DNA of 64,000 nucleotides, from contig JARKIF010000009.1 of assembly GCA_029378245.1 (NCBI GenBank), positions 1,054,001-1,118,000 on the forward strand, read 5' to 3'. The notes under the pieces are model-generated. The model ran no database searches, had not been told where the DNA came from, and saw nothing but the letters and a program-made list of their open reading frames with translations. Position 1 is the stretch's first letter, and every line of letters starts with the position of its first letter. Below, one piece after another: positions 27,977 to 39,100 of this stretch. Source of the stretch: Roridomyces roridus (lineage: Eukaryota; Basidiomycota; Agaricomycetes; Agaricales; Mycenaceae). The translations under genes were made by a program, and so were the position numbers.

Positions 27977-29086
27977 ATGTCCGCCTCGCAGACCACGCAG
28001 TATCCGCCCGGAAATCCATTTGACGAGTTTACCGCGGACTACAACAAGGGCTTCGTCTCGTTTCAGACCAACCAATTGGATGATCCAGGTCTGTTCGACC
28101 CGGACCTGTTCGAGCTCGAAGTAGACACCAGTCTTGCTGGTTTCGACGACGACCAGCTGCAGCTCCTCACAATCGACTCGCACGATGCATACAGCTTCTT
28201 TCGATCGGACACACCCACTCGCGGGCCACCCTCCAATATAACAGCTTCCTCGGAATCAGCCTATGATTCCCTCTCCTCCTACTCCGAGTCCTTCTACAAC
28301 TACCCCCACTCTCCGCAGCCCCCCTCCAACTACTCCTTCCCCTTGGACCTAGAAATGGATTTTAACAGAATCCGGGTCGATGCTGCCACATCAGAATACG
28401 CAGCACCTCAGACGAGCTCTGATGCCGCAGCAGCAGATCGTATTTCTTTCGGTGCTGCCGCGGCGCCTGACGCAACCCGCAGCAAGGCCTATAAAGCGTA
28501 CGGCTCGCGTACCACTTTCTCAGACTACGGTCCTTCCACAACCAGACGCCCATCAGTCCCCGTTGACTTGTATAGCCAACTCAACTTTGAGCAGCCCACT
28601 GTGCCCACTGTTTCGCCCTCCCACATCTCTGCCCAACTACCCACCATTCCATCCGCTCAGATGGCACAGGTCCCGGAGGAAGACGACTTGAAAGGCGGCG
28701 ACGCGCGCAAAAAGTACAGATGCTCCGCGTGCCCACGAGGTCAATCGCTTTCCTCCCTGACGCGTTTTCAGCCACTCACTGTTCATTTAGCTTTCGCCAG
28801 AGCGTATAACCTCAAAACCCACATGGCTACGCACGACCCCAACAGGCTGAAGCCTCACGTCTGCCCCCACCGGTCGTGTGGCCGCTCGTTCAGTCGCAAA
28901 CATGACCTCGGACGGCACCTGATCAGCATCCACCGCGATGAATCTCAGCGCGAGGAAAGCGTATGTTCTTCGCACCACTCTGTTGGGTCCAAGAAATCCA
29001 TTGGCGTGGAACAAGGCACGCGTCGTTGGTGCGACCGCTGCGGAAAAGGCCTCATCGGTACCGCAGTCGATTGTGACTGTACCTAG
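27977..29086 (+). CDS. C2H2 zinc-finger transcription factor
   Basis: Probable sequence-specific nuclear regulator; target genes unknown. The ATG at 27977 begins a long acidic, Ser/Tyr-rich region of roughly 240 residues that could activate transcription. Two adjacent C2H2 fingers follow. Finger 1 is CSACPRAFARAYNLKTHMATH (C-x2-C-x12-H-x3-H), restored by splicing out an intron of about 50 nt at 28740. Finger 2 is CPHRSCGRSFSRKHDLGRH then LISIH (C-x4-C-x12-H-x4-H). After the fingers a Ser/His/Lys stretch leads to RRWCDRCGKGLIG and a final CDCT, a cysteine-rich tail that I cannot name. The spacing resembles fungal calcineurin/stress-type two-finger regulators, but that comparison is only suggestive. 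The intron read through is open, so retention would insert residues in finger 1. Confidence 0.82.
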   Translation: MSASQTTQYPPGNPFDEFTADYNKGFVSFQTNQLDDPGLFDPDLFELEVDTSLAGFDDDQLQLLTIDSHDAYSFFRSDTPTRGPPSNITASSESAYDSLSSYSESFYNYPHSPQPPSNYSFPLDLEMDFNRIRVDAATSEYAAPQTSSDAAAADRISFGAAAAPDATRSKAYKAYGSRTTFSDYGPSTTRRPSVPVDLYSQLNFEQPTVPTVSPSHISAQLPTIPSAQMAQVPEEDDLKGGDARKKYRCSACPRGQSLSSLTRFQPLTVHLAFARAYNLKTHMATHDPNRLKPHVCPHRSCGRSFSRKHDLGRHLISIHRDESQREESVCSSHHSVGSKKSIGVEQGTRRWCDRCGKGLIGTAVDCDCT

Positions 29087-29375
29087 ATCAACGGTCTTGT
29101 GAGATTTCGTCTACTTACTTGCACCTCCGCAGTTGAACTGACGCGCCCGCAGGCTTACGTCAAACTTATCTTACCGGCTCCGCAGTTTTCTGGTGCATGT
29201 TCACCGGAATCTGTTTCCCTCCCCGCGTCATTCGATGTATCACGTATCGTACCGCCACGTCTTGTGCTTGGCCCCGCGACGGACGTGATCTCGAGATGAA
29301 TTTCTCTCGCTACTTATCGGCCTTTTCTTTATTTACCGTCTGTACCAATATTAAGTAATCACTTATTCTTCCACC

Positions 29376-30438
29376 ATGGACGTCAGTGACCTGCACCCCG
29401 CCGACGACTACAGCCATCGCTTTTTCATCTGGCATGAGTGGATCCAGGCGAATGGGCCGCTCAACACGGAGAACGTCTTTGAATACTTTGCGACATCCAT
29501 GTTCTACGACAAGCAGAGCAACAACCAAGTACTACGCATGCAGACCATGCATACAGGCACCGCCATTGCCAACGAAGCCGAGGAACTCAGGCATGCCCCT
29601 CAGCACCGACTCGGTTAAGCAGCTAAAGTGGCGGCCCAGACGGTTCACTGGCGTGGAATTTGCGGTCGTTCATGCTCAACCTCCCTCCATGTTTGTCATT
29701 CACAAACGCGAGCGACTGTCCCCAGACGAAGGTGTGTCCGACGCGTCCTTTGCTTCCTTTCTCACATTGCGACGAATAGTCCGACCACTGGCTGCCTATT
29801 TCATTATGAACAACAGGATTTACCAGTCTCCGGACGTGTATACGGTCCTCTCGAATCGACTGTTGACCTCGCTTTGCTCATTGCAGTCCTCGTTGGATAT
29901 TCTGCGGAGTCGACGACCCGACTATATTCCCCGCACGGGGTTCGTTTGGCCCATAGTGGACCCGGCGACCCAACAGGACGATCTCAAGAAGAAAACGACG
30001 GCAGAGGAAGGCGACAACCAGAGCGTGACCGATGTCCCCGAAAGCAAACCCAAAGTGCCTCAAAGGTGCGCGCTCATTCCTCCAGTGAGATTTCGCCTCA
30101 ATGTACTCTAAGACAACAAAACAATCTCCTCTTGATGAACGCTATGCGTGCCACGGCATTGCATTCCAAAACCGCGTTCTCAGCGAGTGTTTCCGAAGCT
30201 ACCAACGCCGCGGAACCCGAGCCTGCCACTCCTGCAACACAAGGGCCACGGAATTCAGCCACTCCTGCTCCTACTCCGGCAGCAAAAACTCCCTCCGCGA
30301 TTCCAGTAATCCAAGAGCCTTCTTCTCGGGGCCCTGCAGGCGCTGGCAAGAAAAAACGAAAACGTATGCCAATGTCATGTTGCTCGCTGCTGGACTGATT
30401 TGCGACCTTCAGGCACTCTGCCCGCCCCGACTGCTTGA
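29376..30438 (+). CDS. MED6: Mediator subunit MED6
   Basis: Head-module subunit of the Mediator complex, bridging activators and RNA polymerase II. The ATG at 29376 gives MDVSDLHPADDYSHRFFIWH, then NVFEYFATSMFYDKQSNNQV and LRMQTMHTG. Spliced exons continue RFTGVEFAVVHAQPPSMFVI, HKRERLSPDE and VRPLAAYFIMNNRIYQSPDV, then YTVLSNRLLTSLCSLQSSLD, all typical Med6 blocks. The C-terminal third is an Ala/Pro/Ser-rich tail ending with a basic KKKRKR. The last intron (donor GTATGC after AAAAC, acceptor CTTCAG) adds TLPAPTA and the TGA at 30436-30438. Other ends are possible, since the bases after this stop stay open for another 180 nt in a different frame. Confidence 0.85.
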
Positions 30439-30642
30439 AACACTTGTATTTCATATCGCTCTACCTCCCGTTATCTTGCCCGTCAACCAACCCAATGGTG
30501 ACTTGAGCGATCCTCCGCGGGCTCCGGCACCACCGACGCCAATCCCTAGCGACAGCGGGTTGGCAGATGCAAACGATTCTTTGCGCAACTTGGCTGCTAA
30601 TTGGACTGCCGTGGTTTAGATGTGGATTTTGAGGTTGTAAAA

Positions 30643-31240
30643 TTATTGTAACACACCGGAATTGTCAATCTCTTCCACATTAGTTTCCAAAACCAGCCCT
30701 CCTTGTATTATTTCCGCGAGGATGTGGTGTACCTTGGAGAGGTCAGAGTCGAATCTCCAATCGAGTGACCATGACATGCCTCGTCAAATTGGAATACGAG
30801 GTCCAGTTCGCACACATTCTCGAAAGCCCGATCCAGAGATTCCACAAAGACCTAGGGAAAGTTCAGTCGGCCAAAAGAGCCTCATGAATAACGCACCTGG
30901 ATCAGGTCTAGGATACCCAGCTCACTCTCGGCGCCGTCCACAACGAATACAAAATACAGGGTTGCGTAGCTGCGGTAGACCACCCGCCAGCGCTCGTCCT
31001 GCTCTCCCTTGGGACCAATGAACGCCTCGAGCTCAGGTGCATCAAGGAAGTTACACAGAGTTGCTGGCCGCGAGCAGACGAGAGAGAAGATCTTTGGTAT
31101 GAGTGTTTGCGACGGTTGGTGGAGAGGAGTGTAGAACTTGGTGAGTCGTGCGACCCCAGACGTGTTGACTGAGAAATCGTTCAATGTCGCATAAAGACAC
31201 GAGATACATGGCGTTTACAGATGAGGACGGCGTGGATCAT
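30643..31240 (-). CDS. APS3: AP-3 adaptor complex small (sigma) subunit
   Basis: Small chain of the clathrin-type AP-3 adaptor, which carries cargo from the Golgi or endosomes to the vacuole. The ATG at 31240 gives MIHAVLICK, then after a short intron RLTKFYTPLHQPSQTLIPKI. Further blocks are VCSRPATLCNFLDAPELEAF, WRVVYRSYATLYFVFVVDGA, ESELGILDLIQ and the end LAEIIQGGLVLETNVEEIDN, with TAA at 30643-30645. The VVDGAESELGILDLIQ motif is characteristic of AP-3 sigma rather than AP-1 or AP-2. The first intron seems very short (about 40 nt) and its exact donor is uncertain. The start lies only 42 bp from the stop of the next minus-strand gene, so its promoter probably overlaps that gene's 3' end. 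Confidence 0.88.
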
Positions 31241-31282
31241 GGCAAGGAGCAAGAGGTTACATAAATTGATGGCATGGATATG

Positions 31283-34205
31283 CTACTTGGAAGACTCGTC
31301 TCTCGGGAGTTGCCAGCCAGGCTGCAGTCTGCCGGCCAAGCTACTAACAGGGCCCGACAATCCCGCCTGACTCTTGAAACTTTCCAAAAAGTTTTTAATC
31401 AGGTTGTAGTCCATCGGCGCCTCAGTTTCGTCGTCTCCATCGTCTTCCCGCTCCAAAGCAGCACGCAGCTCAGCATCCATAGCCATGTCAATGTCCTCCT
31501 CCTCGTCTTCTTCGACAATGGTAGCCGCTTTGCCCTTGCCCTTGTTCGGTAACGGGGCATTTCCAGAGGTCGGCTTTTTCTGTGTACTCGTCCGGGAGCG
31601 CGCCAGCTGCTCGTCCATTGCAAGCATGACAGCCTCGAATGAGTCAAGGTTGGGGTTCACGTTTGGCCGTGGTCCAGATTCGGGAACCCGGGGAACCGGC
31701 GCTGCCTCTGGCTTGGGTGGTGCGTTTTTCTTGGCTGAGGGAGCGGGTACAGTCAGACCAGCAGGAACGAAGGCTACGAAAATGTTGGCATCTTGACTGA
31801 AAACAGATGGTTTGCAGGGCTTACCTCCTCGGCTCTTGCGGTCTCGCAGGATTTCACCCCATTGATCGTCAGTGATACCGAGTGCTTGGCGAGAAAATTC
31901 AAGGAATTCGTCTTCTTCTTCGCCCATGTCAACCTCGACGTCTCCAACCACCTGAGGACGATCTTCTTCCTCCTCTTCCTCTTCATCCATCAGATCATCA
32001 TCCGTCTCATCATCTGAATCAACACCGTCGTACTTGTCCCGGGGAATAATTGGCTGACGGATAGGTTTAGTCCGCGACTCGGAGGGGTTGCTGGCCTCTT
32101 CCACAACATCGGTGGCGATGGTTGTGGGTGCGACCTTTTGTGAGTTGCCGTGGAAAGAAGCAGGCATTTTTCCGTACTCGGCTGGTTCCAGTCCTGGAAC
32201 CAATTTATCCAGAGCAGCTTGTCGTGCCGTGGGGTCTTCCATTTCCGAGTCGTCCGAGTCGGCCATATCGTCATCACTAAACTCTTCGGCGTCAGACGCA
32301 TCTTCACTAGATCAGGGCATGAGAAAACGGAGCCAATAAGGGAAACAAACAAACTCTTCAAATCTGGCCCCTTCCAAGTCGCCCTCTCCTTCGACAAAAG
32401 CCTCGACCTGGTCCGCTAGATTACGCAACCTGGAGGCTTGGTCCGAAGCCAAACGATCTTCAGCAGATTCGTCTTGTGAAGGATCGACATCCATGGCGTC
32501 TTGTTTCTGCGAACGACCTTTCGTTGTCGCCTCCAACATGGCTTCGAAACCATCGGCGTCGACGTTGAGCCAATCGTCGCTATCCTCATAAACGTTGCTG
32601 GACGAGATGGCACTCTCAGGCGTTTTCGAGACCGCGGCAGTGACTAGAGAGGCGAATGAGGGCCGGTTTGCATCGCTTTTACAGTCGTTAGAGTTAACTT
32701 GTACAATCAAAGAGCCCACTTACTCTTCTCGTAGTGCGGCCAAAAACGTCGCTGATGCTTTGTCTTCTAACATGGTCCAGAGTTGTGAACCTTGGAGTTC
32801 TCCTCGAAAGTAGCCAGCCGAAACCAAGTTTTCAATATACTTGCTGTAATCTGGGTTCCTTCCAAGTGCATCTTTTTTGGCTTGGACCTAAATAATGGTC
32901 AGCCCGAGCCAATAGAAGTAACGTGGGCTTACAGATGTGTCGAGCGCATCAGAGCTATTGCTCGAGGGGTCTATTCGGCCCTTGCTTTCTCGAAACAACA
33001 TTTCAAAGCCGACGCTCTGAAAAGCCCATGAGTGCCCATGAATCGCCACCCAAGATGAGAAACGTACTATTTTCATACCAACATCCCGCCATCTCCATTC
33101 ATCTGATCCTTCACTGGCTTTCCACTGTCCAAAAACCTTTGGAGGAAAGAACTTTTGGCCCACGAGTTGCGCGTAGGCTGTCCTCGTCATTTTAACAGTG
33201 GCAAGGGCAGAAGGCTCCGGAGGAAAGCGCGCCATGCGATGCGCGGCCTGAAGAAATCAGTGCGAAAACAAAAGTGGCGAGAAAAGTCTTACACGAAGCT
33301 GTATGGCATCTCTAGTGTAGAACGTCTCGACTGGTTTCTGAATCAAGGAGGGGTCGGAGGCTAGCGCTCTTGCAATATCAACAGGAAGATACGCATTTGT
33401 TGCGTGAACGTGATTTTTTGCAGCAGCGGGATATCTAAAGGACGCGGTTAGAGTTGGAAACAGTCCGTAATCCCTGAGGCTTGCCCTTTAGTCCGGCTCC
33501 ATAGAGCGTTCTGAGCTGCAACGGAGGCAAGAGTATTCACGGATTCATCGCGAAGAAGCTTCAATGCGTCTTCGACTGTTATAAAATCCTCTGAATCATC
33601 CTCGCCTTCGTCGTCGCTCTCGGCTTTGCCGGGTAATTTACGCCGCTGTCGTTTTCTAGACGGCGGAGAGACGTGTGAGAGCGGTATAATATGGAGTTGG
33701 GAGCTGTAGATCCAGACCTGAGATGATGTGAATAGCGAACACTCTTCAAGTAGTGGGTGGGCGCACCCTGTTCTCAGCGTTAGTGGGGGTTATCCATGCC
33801 GGCAACGCGTCTGCGGCTTCAATCAGCAGAAATTCGCCGTCTGAATCGAACACGCTATTTTTGCTTAGCCGGGAACTTGAATGGGGGCACAGGCGCATAC
33901 CTGATTGCCATGTCCCATTGTGAGCTAACTTGCTGCAGCAGCCAGACAGCACACCACTCGTCGTCGACACAATCCCCGACCCGCATCCTTCCCTCGAGGA
34001 AATATTCTGGAGAGTCGGGACGCGAAGATACTTTGAGCTCGAATGCATCGCGATGCCAGAGAAAGTCGGGCAACAGCGCGTCGACATGGGCAGAAATACA
34101 GGCCGCAAAAGATGTCACGGAAGACTTGTCTGTCGAGGCAGGGGGCGGGTAGAGGAAATATTGGAGGGTGTCCTCCGAGATGGTAGGCGTCCTGAACAGG
34201 TCCAT
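31283..34205 (-). CDS. Ecdysoneless/SGT1-type regulatory protein
   Basis: Member of the ECD/SGT1 family (human ECD, fungal glycolysis-gene regulator Sgt1), linked to splicing, cell cycle and transcription; it is not the Hsp90 co-chaperone SGT1. The ATG at 34205 gives MDLFRTPTISEDTLQYFLYP. The ORF can be extended by three codons only through a TTG. Next come LLPDFLWHRDAFELKVSSR, DDEWCAVWLLQQVSSQWDMA and EFLLIEAADALPAWITPTNA, typical of the family's N-terminal domain. The last large exon (to 31283) is acidic, with a run of DDD and EEEEEEE, FLEFSRQALGITDDQWGEIL and a C-terminal GPVSSLAGRLQPGWQLPRDE. Middle exons around 32300-33750 fit but I did not fix each boundary. TAG is at 31283-31285. Confidence 0.83.
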
Positions 34206-34228
34206 TTTCGGCAAACTCCGTGCTGATT
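34206..34228. promoter_or_regulatory. 23-bp gap between divergent start codons
   Basis: This is the whole space between the start codons of the Ecd/SGT1-like gene and the V-ATPase subunit F gene. Promoter elements and 5' leaders of each gene must overlap the other's coding sequence. Confidence 0.6.
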
Positions 34229-34777
34229 ATGACCACATCCTTCAAGAACCGGAATCTGCTCGCAGTCATCGGCGACGAGGTACTGCCATAGCCGTGTCTC
34301 CTACACTTGTTTCTAATTGCCCAAGGACTCGATTACCGGTCTCCTCCTCGCGGGCATCGGGCACATCAATGAGAACCAGAAGAAGAACTTTCTGGTTGTG
34401 GACTCGAGTCAGCCATATTCTCCTCTCCCCCATCGTTTTGGTCCAACATTTCTCAGAAACGCAGGTGTCTGCAATAGAGGCAGCTTTCCAGGAGCTCACG
34501 GAGCGTAAGGATATCGCCATTCTACTCATCAACCAGCATGTGCGTTTGTCTACTAGACCCGACCCTGACTTGCTCACACTCCGGCTCAGGTTGCGGAGAA
34601 GATCAGGCCCACCGTCGACCGCTACCAACAGCCGTTTCCTGCGCTACTCGAGATTCCCTCAAAAGACCATCCTTACGGTGTGTAGCCGCCTAACCCCTGT
34701 TTATAGTTTGCTCAAATATCGAGGTAGACCCAGAGAAGGACAGCGTTCTCAAACGAGTGCAGAAACTCTCCTCTTAG
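34229..34777 (+). CDS. VMA7: V-type ATPase subunit F
   Basis: Subunit F of the V1 sector, part of the central rotor stalk of the vacuolar proton pump. The ATG at 34229 gives [17 protein letters not shown], and a GT donor follows. The next exons read [87 protein letters not shown] and [11 protein letters not shown], with TAG at 34775-34777. The spliced protein is about 120 residues, the normal size. GLLLAGIG and [10 protein letters not shown] are diagnostic of the subunit. Its start is only 24 nt from the opposite gene's start. The stop faces the TIM21 stop across 72 bp. Confidence 0.92.
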
Positions 34778-34849
34778 CCCTGTACGATTCATTAGACGCG
34801 GTTTTATTTGTACTACTAGTAATATTACAACCCGATTAATCGAGTTTGT

Positions 34850-36005
34850 TCATGAATTCCAGCGCATTACGGGCTCATTGTCCCGAACACCTGTATCCCT
34901 TTGAACAAAGACGCGAGCTTTCCGTGCGCGTGAATTCGGAAGGTCGACGATAATATATCGAGGCACAAAGTCCCCTTGGTTATTCTGCCACAATGAGCTT
35001 GACTGTTGCCGACACGGTAGATGATACGTACTTTGACGAAATTCGCGTGGACTTCTCCTTCTGAAAAGACTCGTCCGTCTGCTTCTGTCGGAGACTCTGC
35101 CGACGCTCGCGGTCCTCGCAGCGATGAGAACATTCCTAGGAACCCGCCTCGGGATTCCTCCTTCTTTTCCGCAATCTCGATATGACTCGTTGAGGTTTCT
35201 TGTGAGGGCGAAGACGGGGCGCCACTTAGAAACTTGAAGATATCCTTTGACCGATCCCATGCACTTGCAGCAGACTCTTGTGTCCAGGCGACCAGGTCGT
35301 CAAGAGACATGTCGCCCAACACGGAGAATTGATCCTGCGTCCATTGGGAGAAAGATTCGGTGAACGATGCTTTCTTTGGCTCGCTCTGGATGTAAAAGTT
35401 TAAAAACATGTGTTCCCGTCCGTTGGCATCGACGCGTATGGAAGAGGAGACATGTCGGTTGCGATGCCTGGGCCTCACAGCCGCCGGTGGGTCAAGATGA
35501 AAGCGTGGCGTCCCGTCCAGATATTTGGCTAGCTATAAAAGTTTGTCAAGACCAAGGTCGGTGAATACATGAATCACGAACCCGTGCTGATGCTTTCAGT
35601 CGGTCGCAGGTATCGTCATATAGACTCGATGGCGAGTTTTTTGAGAAGAGTTCCGAAGTCAGGCAGTAAATGAGGACACCAGACAGCCCCGCTCCCAACA
35701 GGATCACTGTGAGGTTAGTTGTTCTTGCGGTTGTCCGTTTTACTGAGAAAGTGGTGAAATGGAAGAAGGGTGTCTGCGAGAGTAGAAGAGTTACGCTTTC
35801 CTGCAGTGCTGAGTTCAGACCATTTGGGTATTTTCTCTCCAGACTGGATCGTGGGTTGACCGAGACCCAGTCCTAGCTGAAAAGGCCCCTTATCTTGCCT
35901 GGGATGGAAGGAGTCGGATAGCAGCGACGAGGTGGAATTTAATTTTTGGGACGCGTATCTGCGGACGAGGCGCGGCGAATGGGTGCGTAGAAGAGCTGCA
36001 AGCAT
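34850..36005 (-). CDS. TIM21: mitochondrial import protein TIM21
   Basis: Subunit of the TIM23 presequence translocase in the inner mitochondrial membrane, linking TIM23 to TOM and to respiratory complexes. I chose the ATG at 36005 because it opens a typical presequence (MLAALLRTHSPRLVRRYASQ). An in-frame upstream ATG at 36101 would hide it behind an atypical leader. After the intron comes the transmembrane segment LTVILLGAGLSGVLIYCLTS. The intermembrane-space domain follows: LFSKNSPSSLYDDTCDRLKA, RPRHRNRHVSSS, GREHMFLNFYIQSEP. The last exon reads NNQGDFVPRYIIVDLPNSRA then RVFVQRDTGVRDNEPVMRW, with TGA at 34850-34852. Between them lies a less conserved Ser-rich insert. It shares a 128-bp promoter with the MSB1-like gene. 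Confidence 0.88.
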
Positions 36006-36133
36006 GATTGACGGTGGCGGTGCACACAGACTGACGTTGAAAGCATACCACCGCTCCGAGAAGTCAGAGTAGAGGCTCGTCAGTACGTTTACTGGCTCCA
36101 TATCTTCCAGAACTCATTTCTTCGCAGCCAGAG

Positions 36134-39100
36134 ATGCCCTCGTTTCTCTCAAGGTTATTTAATCGGAAGCCTTCTTCAGAGGAACGCTCGCCACGCCCTC
36201 CTTCCACTTCCGATGCGTCCCCGTCCCCGCCGTCCCCGCCGTCCCCGTCCCTGCTTGATGGGAAGTTTCAAATTCCCACCCCCACAATTCCTGCATTCGA
36301 TATCCCGTCGCCGCCTGAGAAGGACGGGCTTGGTCTCTTCAAGTCAAAATCCATCACCCGGTCGTCCCGCGCCACTACTCCTGGCCGAACCAGCAAGGAT
36401 CTCGACTGGCAGCTGTCGCTGAAGCTCCCCGGTCCAGCGGAAGAGTCCTCCCGTGCGCTCGGCGTCGTTTTTGAAGCAGACCCTGATGCTCAGATTTTGG
36501 TCGCCGAGTCGGTGATCGGAGAGCGGAGGTTGAGTCCATTGGAGACGTTTCTGCTTGTTCAGGCATGTGGACAGGCAATCAAGGAAAGAGGTGCGTACAC
36601 TACTCGCCGAGTTGTTTCGATGCCTGATTTTTGTAGGACTGGAGACGCTCGGAATTTTTGTTCCACACTTTTATTCATCCTCGCCCTCCGTACAGCGGAA
36701 ACTTATTTCGCTCTTTATCCAATCGTTGGCCCTGAAGAGTCCAATCACCACACTCTCTCCCACCGCTTCCTCCCCCGTATCCGCCTTCGAGTCCGAGATC
36801 GGTTTCACCCGTCCCCACGATGTTGCCGCGGTCTTGAGATGGGGTCTGCGCCATTTGCAACTCGATAATTTCGGCAACGATGATCAATGGTACACCCAGT
36901 TCTTAACAGCCGAAAAGTCATCGAATTATCCGGCACGGGCATTCACTCAAGAATTGATTCCTCTTCTGCCACCTGCGCATTTGCACCTGCTTACCGCTGC
37001 CCTGGATATATTCTCTAGTCTTGCCGCTCACGCGGAGGCAAATGGCATCTCCGGAAGCAAAATCAGCAAAATGCTCGGTTTATGGCTCTTAGCAGCCCCG
37101 CGTGTAACGGAAGGCGATGATTTTTCACACTTCTACGCGACCTGGGAGAGATGGGGTCGTGTTTTGGAGCATTTGTTCTTGGCAAAGATCAGGTCCGTCA
37201 TCTGTTTCTGCACTGAGACAGAACCATTCATATTTTGCTCTTTAGAGACGAGGCAGCGGACCACCGGATGCCTGCGCGACTGACGGAGCTCGTGAAGCAA
37301 TATCCTTACCTCAAATCGCCGTCACCTGACACTCACACGACCTCCTTGTCTCCGCCTCCTTTTTCTACGAGGCGTTTCGATGCACTGCTCGTTCGTATCG
37401 AAACCGAGGTCCCTTCTTCAGGGTCCAAGAGAGACAAAAACCATCCTCTTCGGCTCATTGCCGATGCACTAAAGGCATCGCTCAAGACGGCTCCCGAGGG
37501 CACCTCTGCTACACCTGAGCTCGACCTATGGGAGTCTCTAAAAAAGCATGTCTCGATCGCAGATGCCAATTCCGAGACGTACCCCGGGCTGAGTAACTTA
37601 TTCGCCGAGGAGACCGTTCGTTTCCTATCGCTCATTCCCTCCTCGTACACCAAGGCCGATGACTCTCCTCCATTCACGCTCTTTATACCCTCTGCGAAAA
37701 TAGGACGTCGGCGAAGCATATCCTTGGGTGCTCGCGACAAGGCTGTGGCTACGGTAGCTGCGGCACATGTTAAAGCTGCCTCAGCCGCTTCCACAGCCGC
37801 CCCCGGTCCCAGCACAAGTCCTGCCGATTCTATTGGAATTGATTGGACTCAATTCTCGACCTCCGGTTTCTTTGAAAACGGCAGTGGATCAAAGCTTGCA
37901 TCGACTCTTCTTGATAACAAGGATGTCGAGGTGACTCTCCCACGAAACCCCAGTACGAGGCGTAAGCTTCCGCCGGCCTTGATCCCGCTGCCCCCCTCTC
38001 ACTCGCGAGGCAAAAGTCTTGACCTGCCTGCTTCTCAAAAGCAAGAGGACAAACAAGTCAAACAAGGCAAATCCAAAGCTGTCAAGCTGGAAATCGTTCA
38101 GCTAGACGAGGCCTTTATGGATTTCTGGAGCGACGGATTATTGGATCCCATCTCCTCGAATTGGCCCAGCTTTGTGGTTTGCAAGATCAAATCCTCTGTT
38201 CCATCCCAAAAGGACGGCAAGCGAGTTGACTGGTTGGTCCTCGAGCAGCAGTTCGTCACACCTCGGCCTCCCCCTCCTCCAATCGTCACCACGCCTGAGA
38301 AGGAGACTTTCTCGGCTGCACGACCCCGTCCGAATTCGCCCAGGCCGTCCTTCGGGTCGGACTCCAAGAGTACGAAGAAGAAGAGGTTCAGCTTCTTCAC
38401 TTCCTTGAGCAGTTCCTCGATTTCTTCGTCCTCAACTTCCGGGACCAAGGCCAAGAAAGCTGCAAAGGGAGCCAAGATCGGTGAAATGGGCGAAATTCTC
38501 AAGGAGGAGGAGGAGCCCAGTCCGTTGACTGCCCAGACGAATGGCACAGACGCTTCAGTTTCTTCAACACAAGTGGCAGCTGCTGCGACTGCAGCCGCCG
38601 CTCTTGGTGCCGCCGCCGCCGCCACGGCTGTGGACGTGGCGAAGAAGGACGAGCCAGCTCCGACGCTCGTTGAGGATGCAGCCAATGTTCAAGTACCTTC
38701 CGCTGAACCCGAGTCGCAGCCTGTCCCTGCCGTCGACGAGAAGCCTAGTCTCGTAGAGGATGTTGATAATGCTCAGGTACTGTTTCTTTAGTCTACCAAG
38801 TGCGCAAGGCTGAATTTGTTAATCAGATCGAAAGCGCCGCTCCTGAAAGCGTGGAGGTCGCAAAATCAGCTCCAATCACCGCCGAGGCCACCATTCCTTC
38901 TGAACTCGAAGCTCAGCTCGTCCAACCAGAGCAGAAAGAGTTGCTCGATCCACAGGCTACCCCCGTTCTCGCTAAGGATGTTGATATTGCTCAGGTGCGT
39001 AGCGTTTCTTCTTTATATGCGAGAAATTGATCTTCTTGTCAAGAGTGACAACAGTGCCCCCAAAGCTGCGGAAGCTGCTGTCGAATCTGAAGAGGAATCA

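Noticed and set aside
28581..29014. Minus-strand frames over the C2H2 gene
   Set aside because: They are shadows of the plus-strand finger exons, with no family match.
34206..34214. Three-codon extension of the Ecd/SGT1-like protein
   Set aside because: It begins with TTG; the first ATG is at 34205 and fits the family start.
36217..36251. GTCCCC microsatellite as a regulatory element
   Set aside because: It is coding and simply encodes the Ser/Pro-rich N-terminus of the MSB1-like protein.
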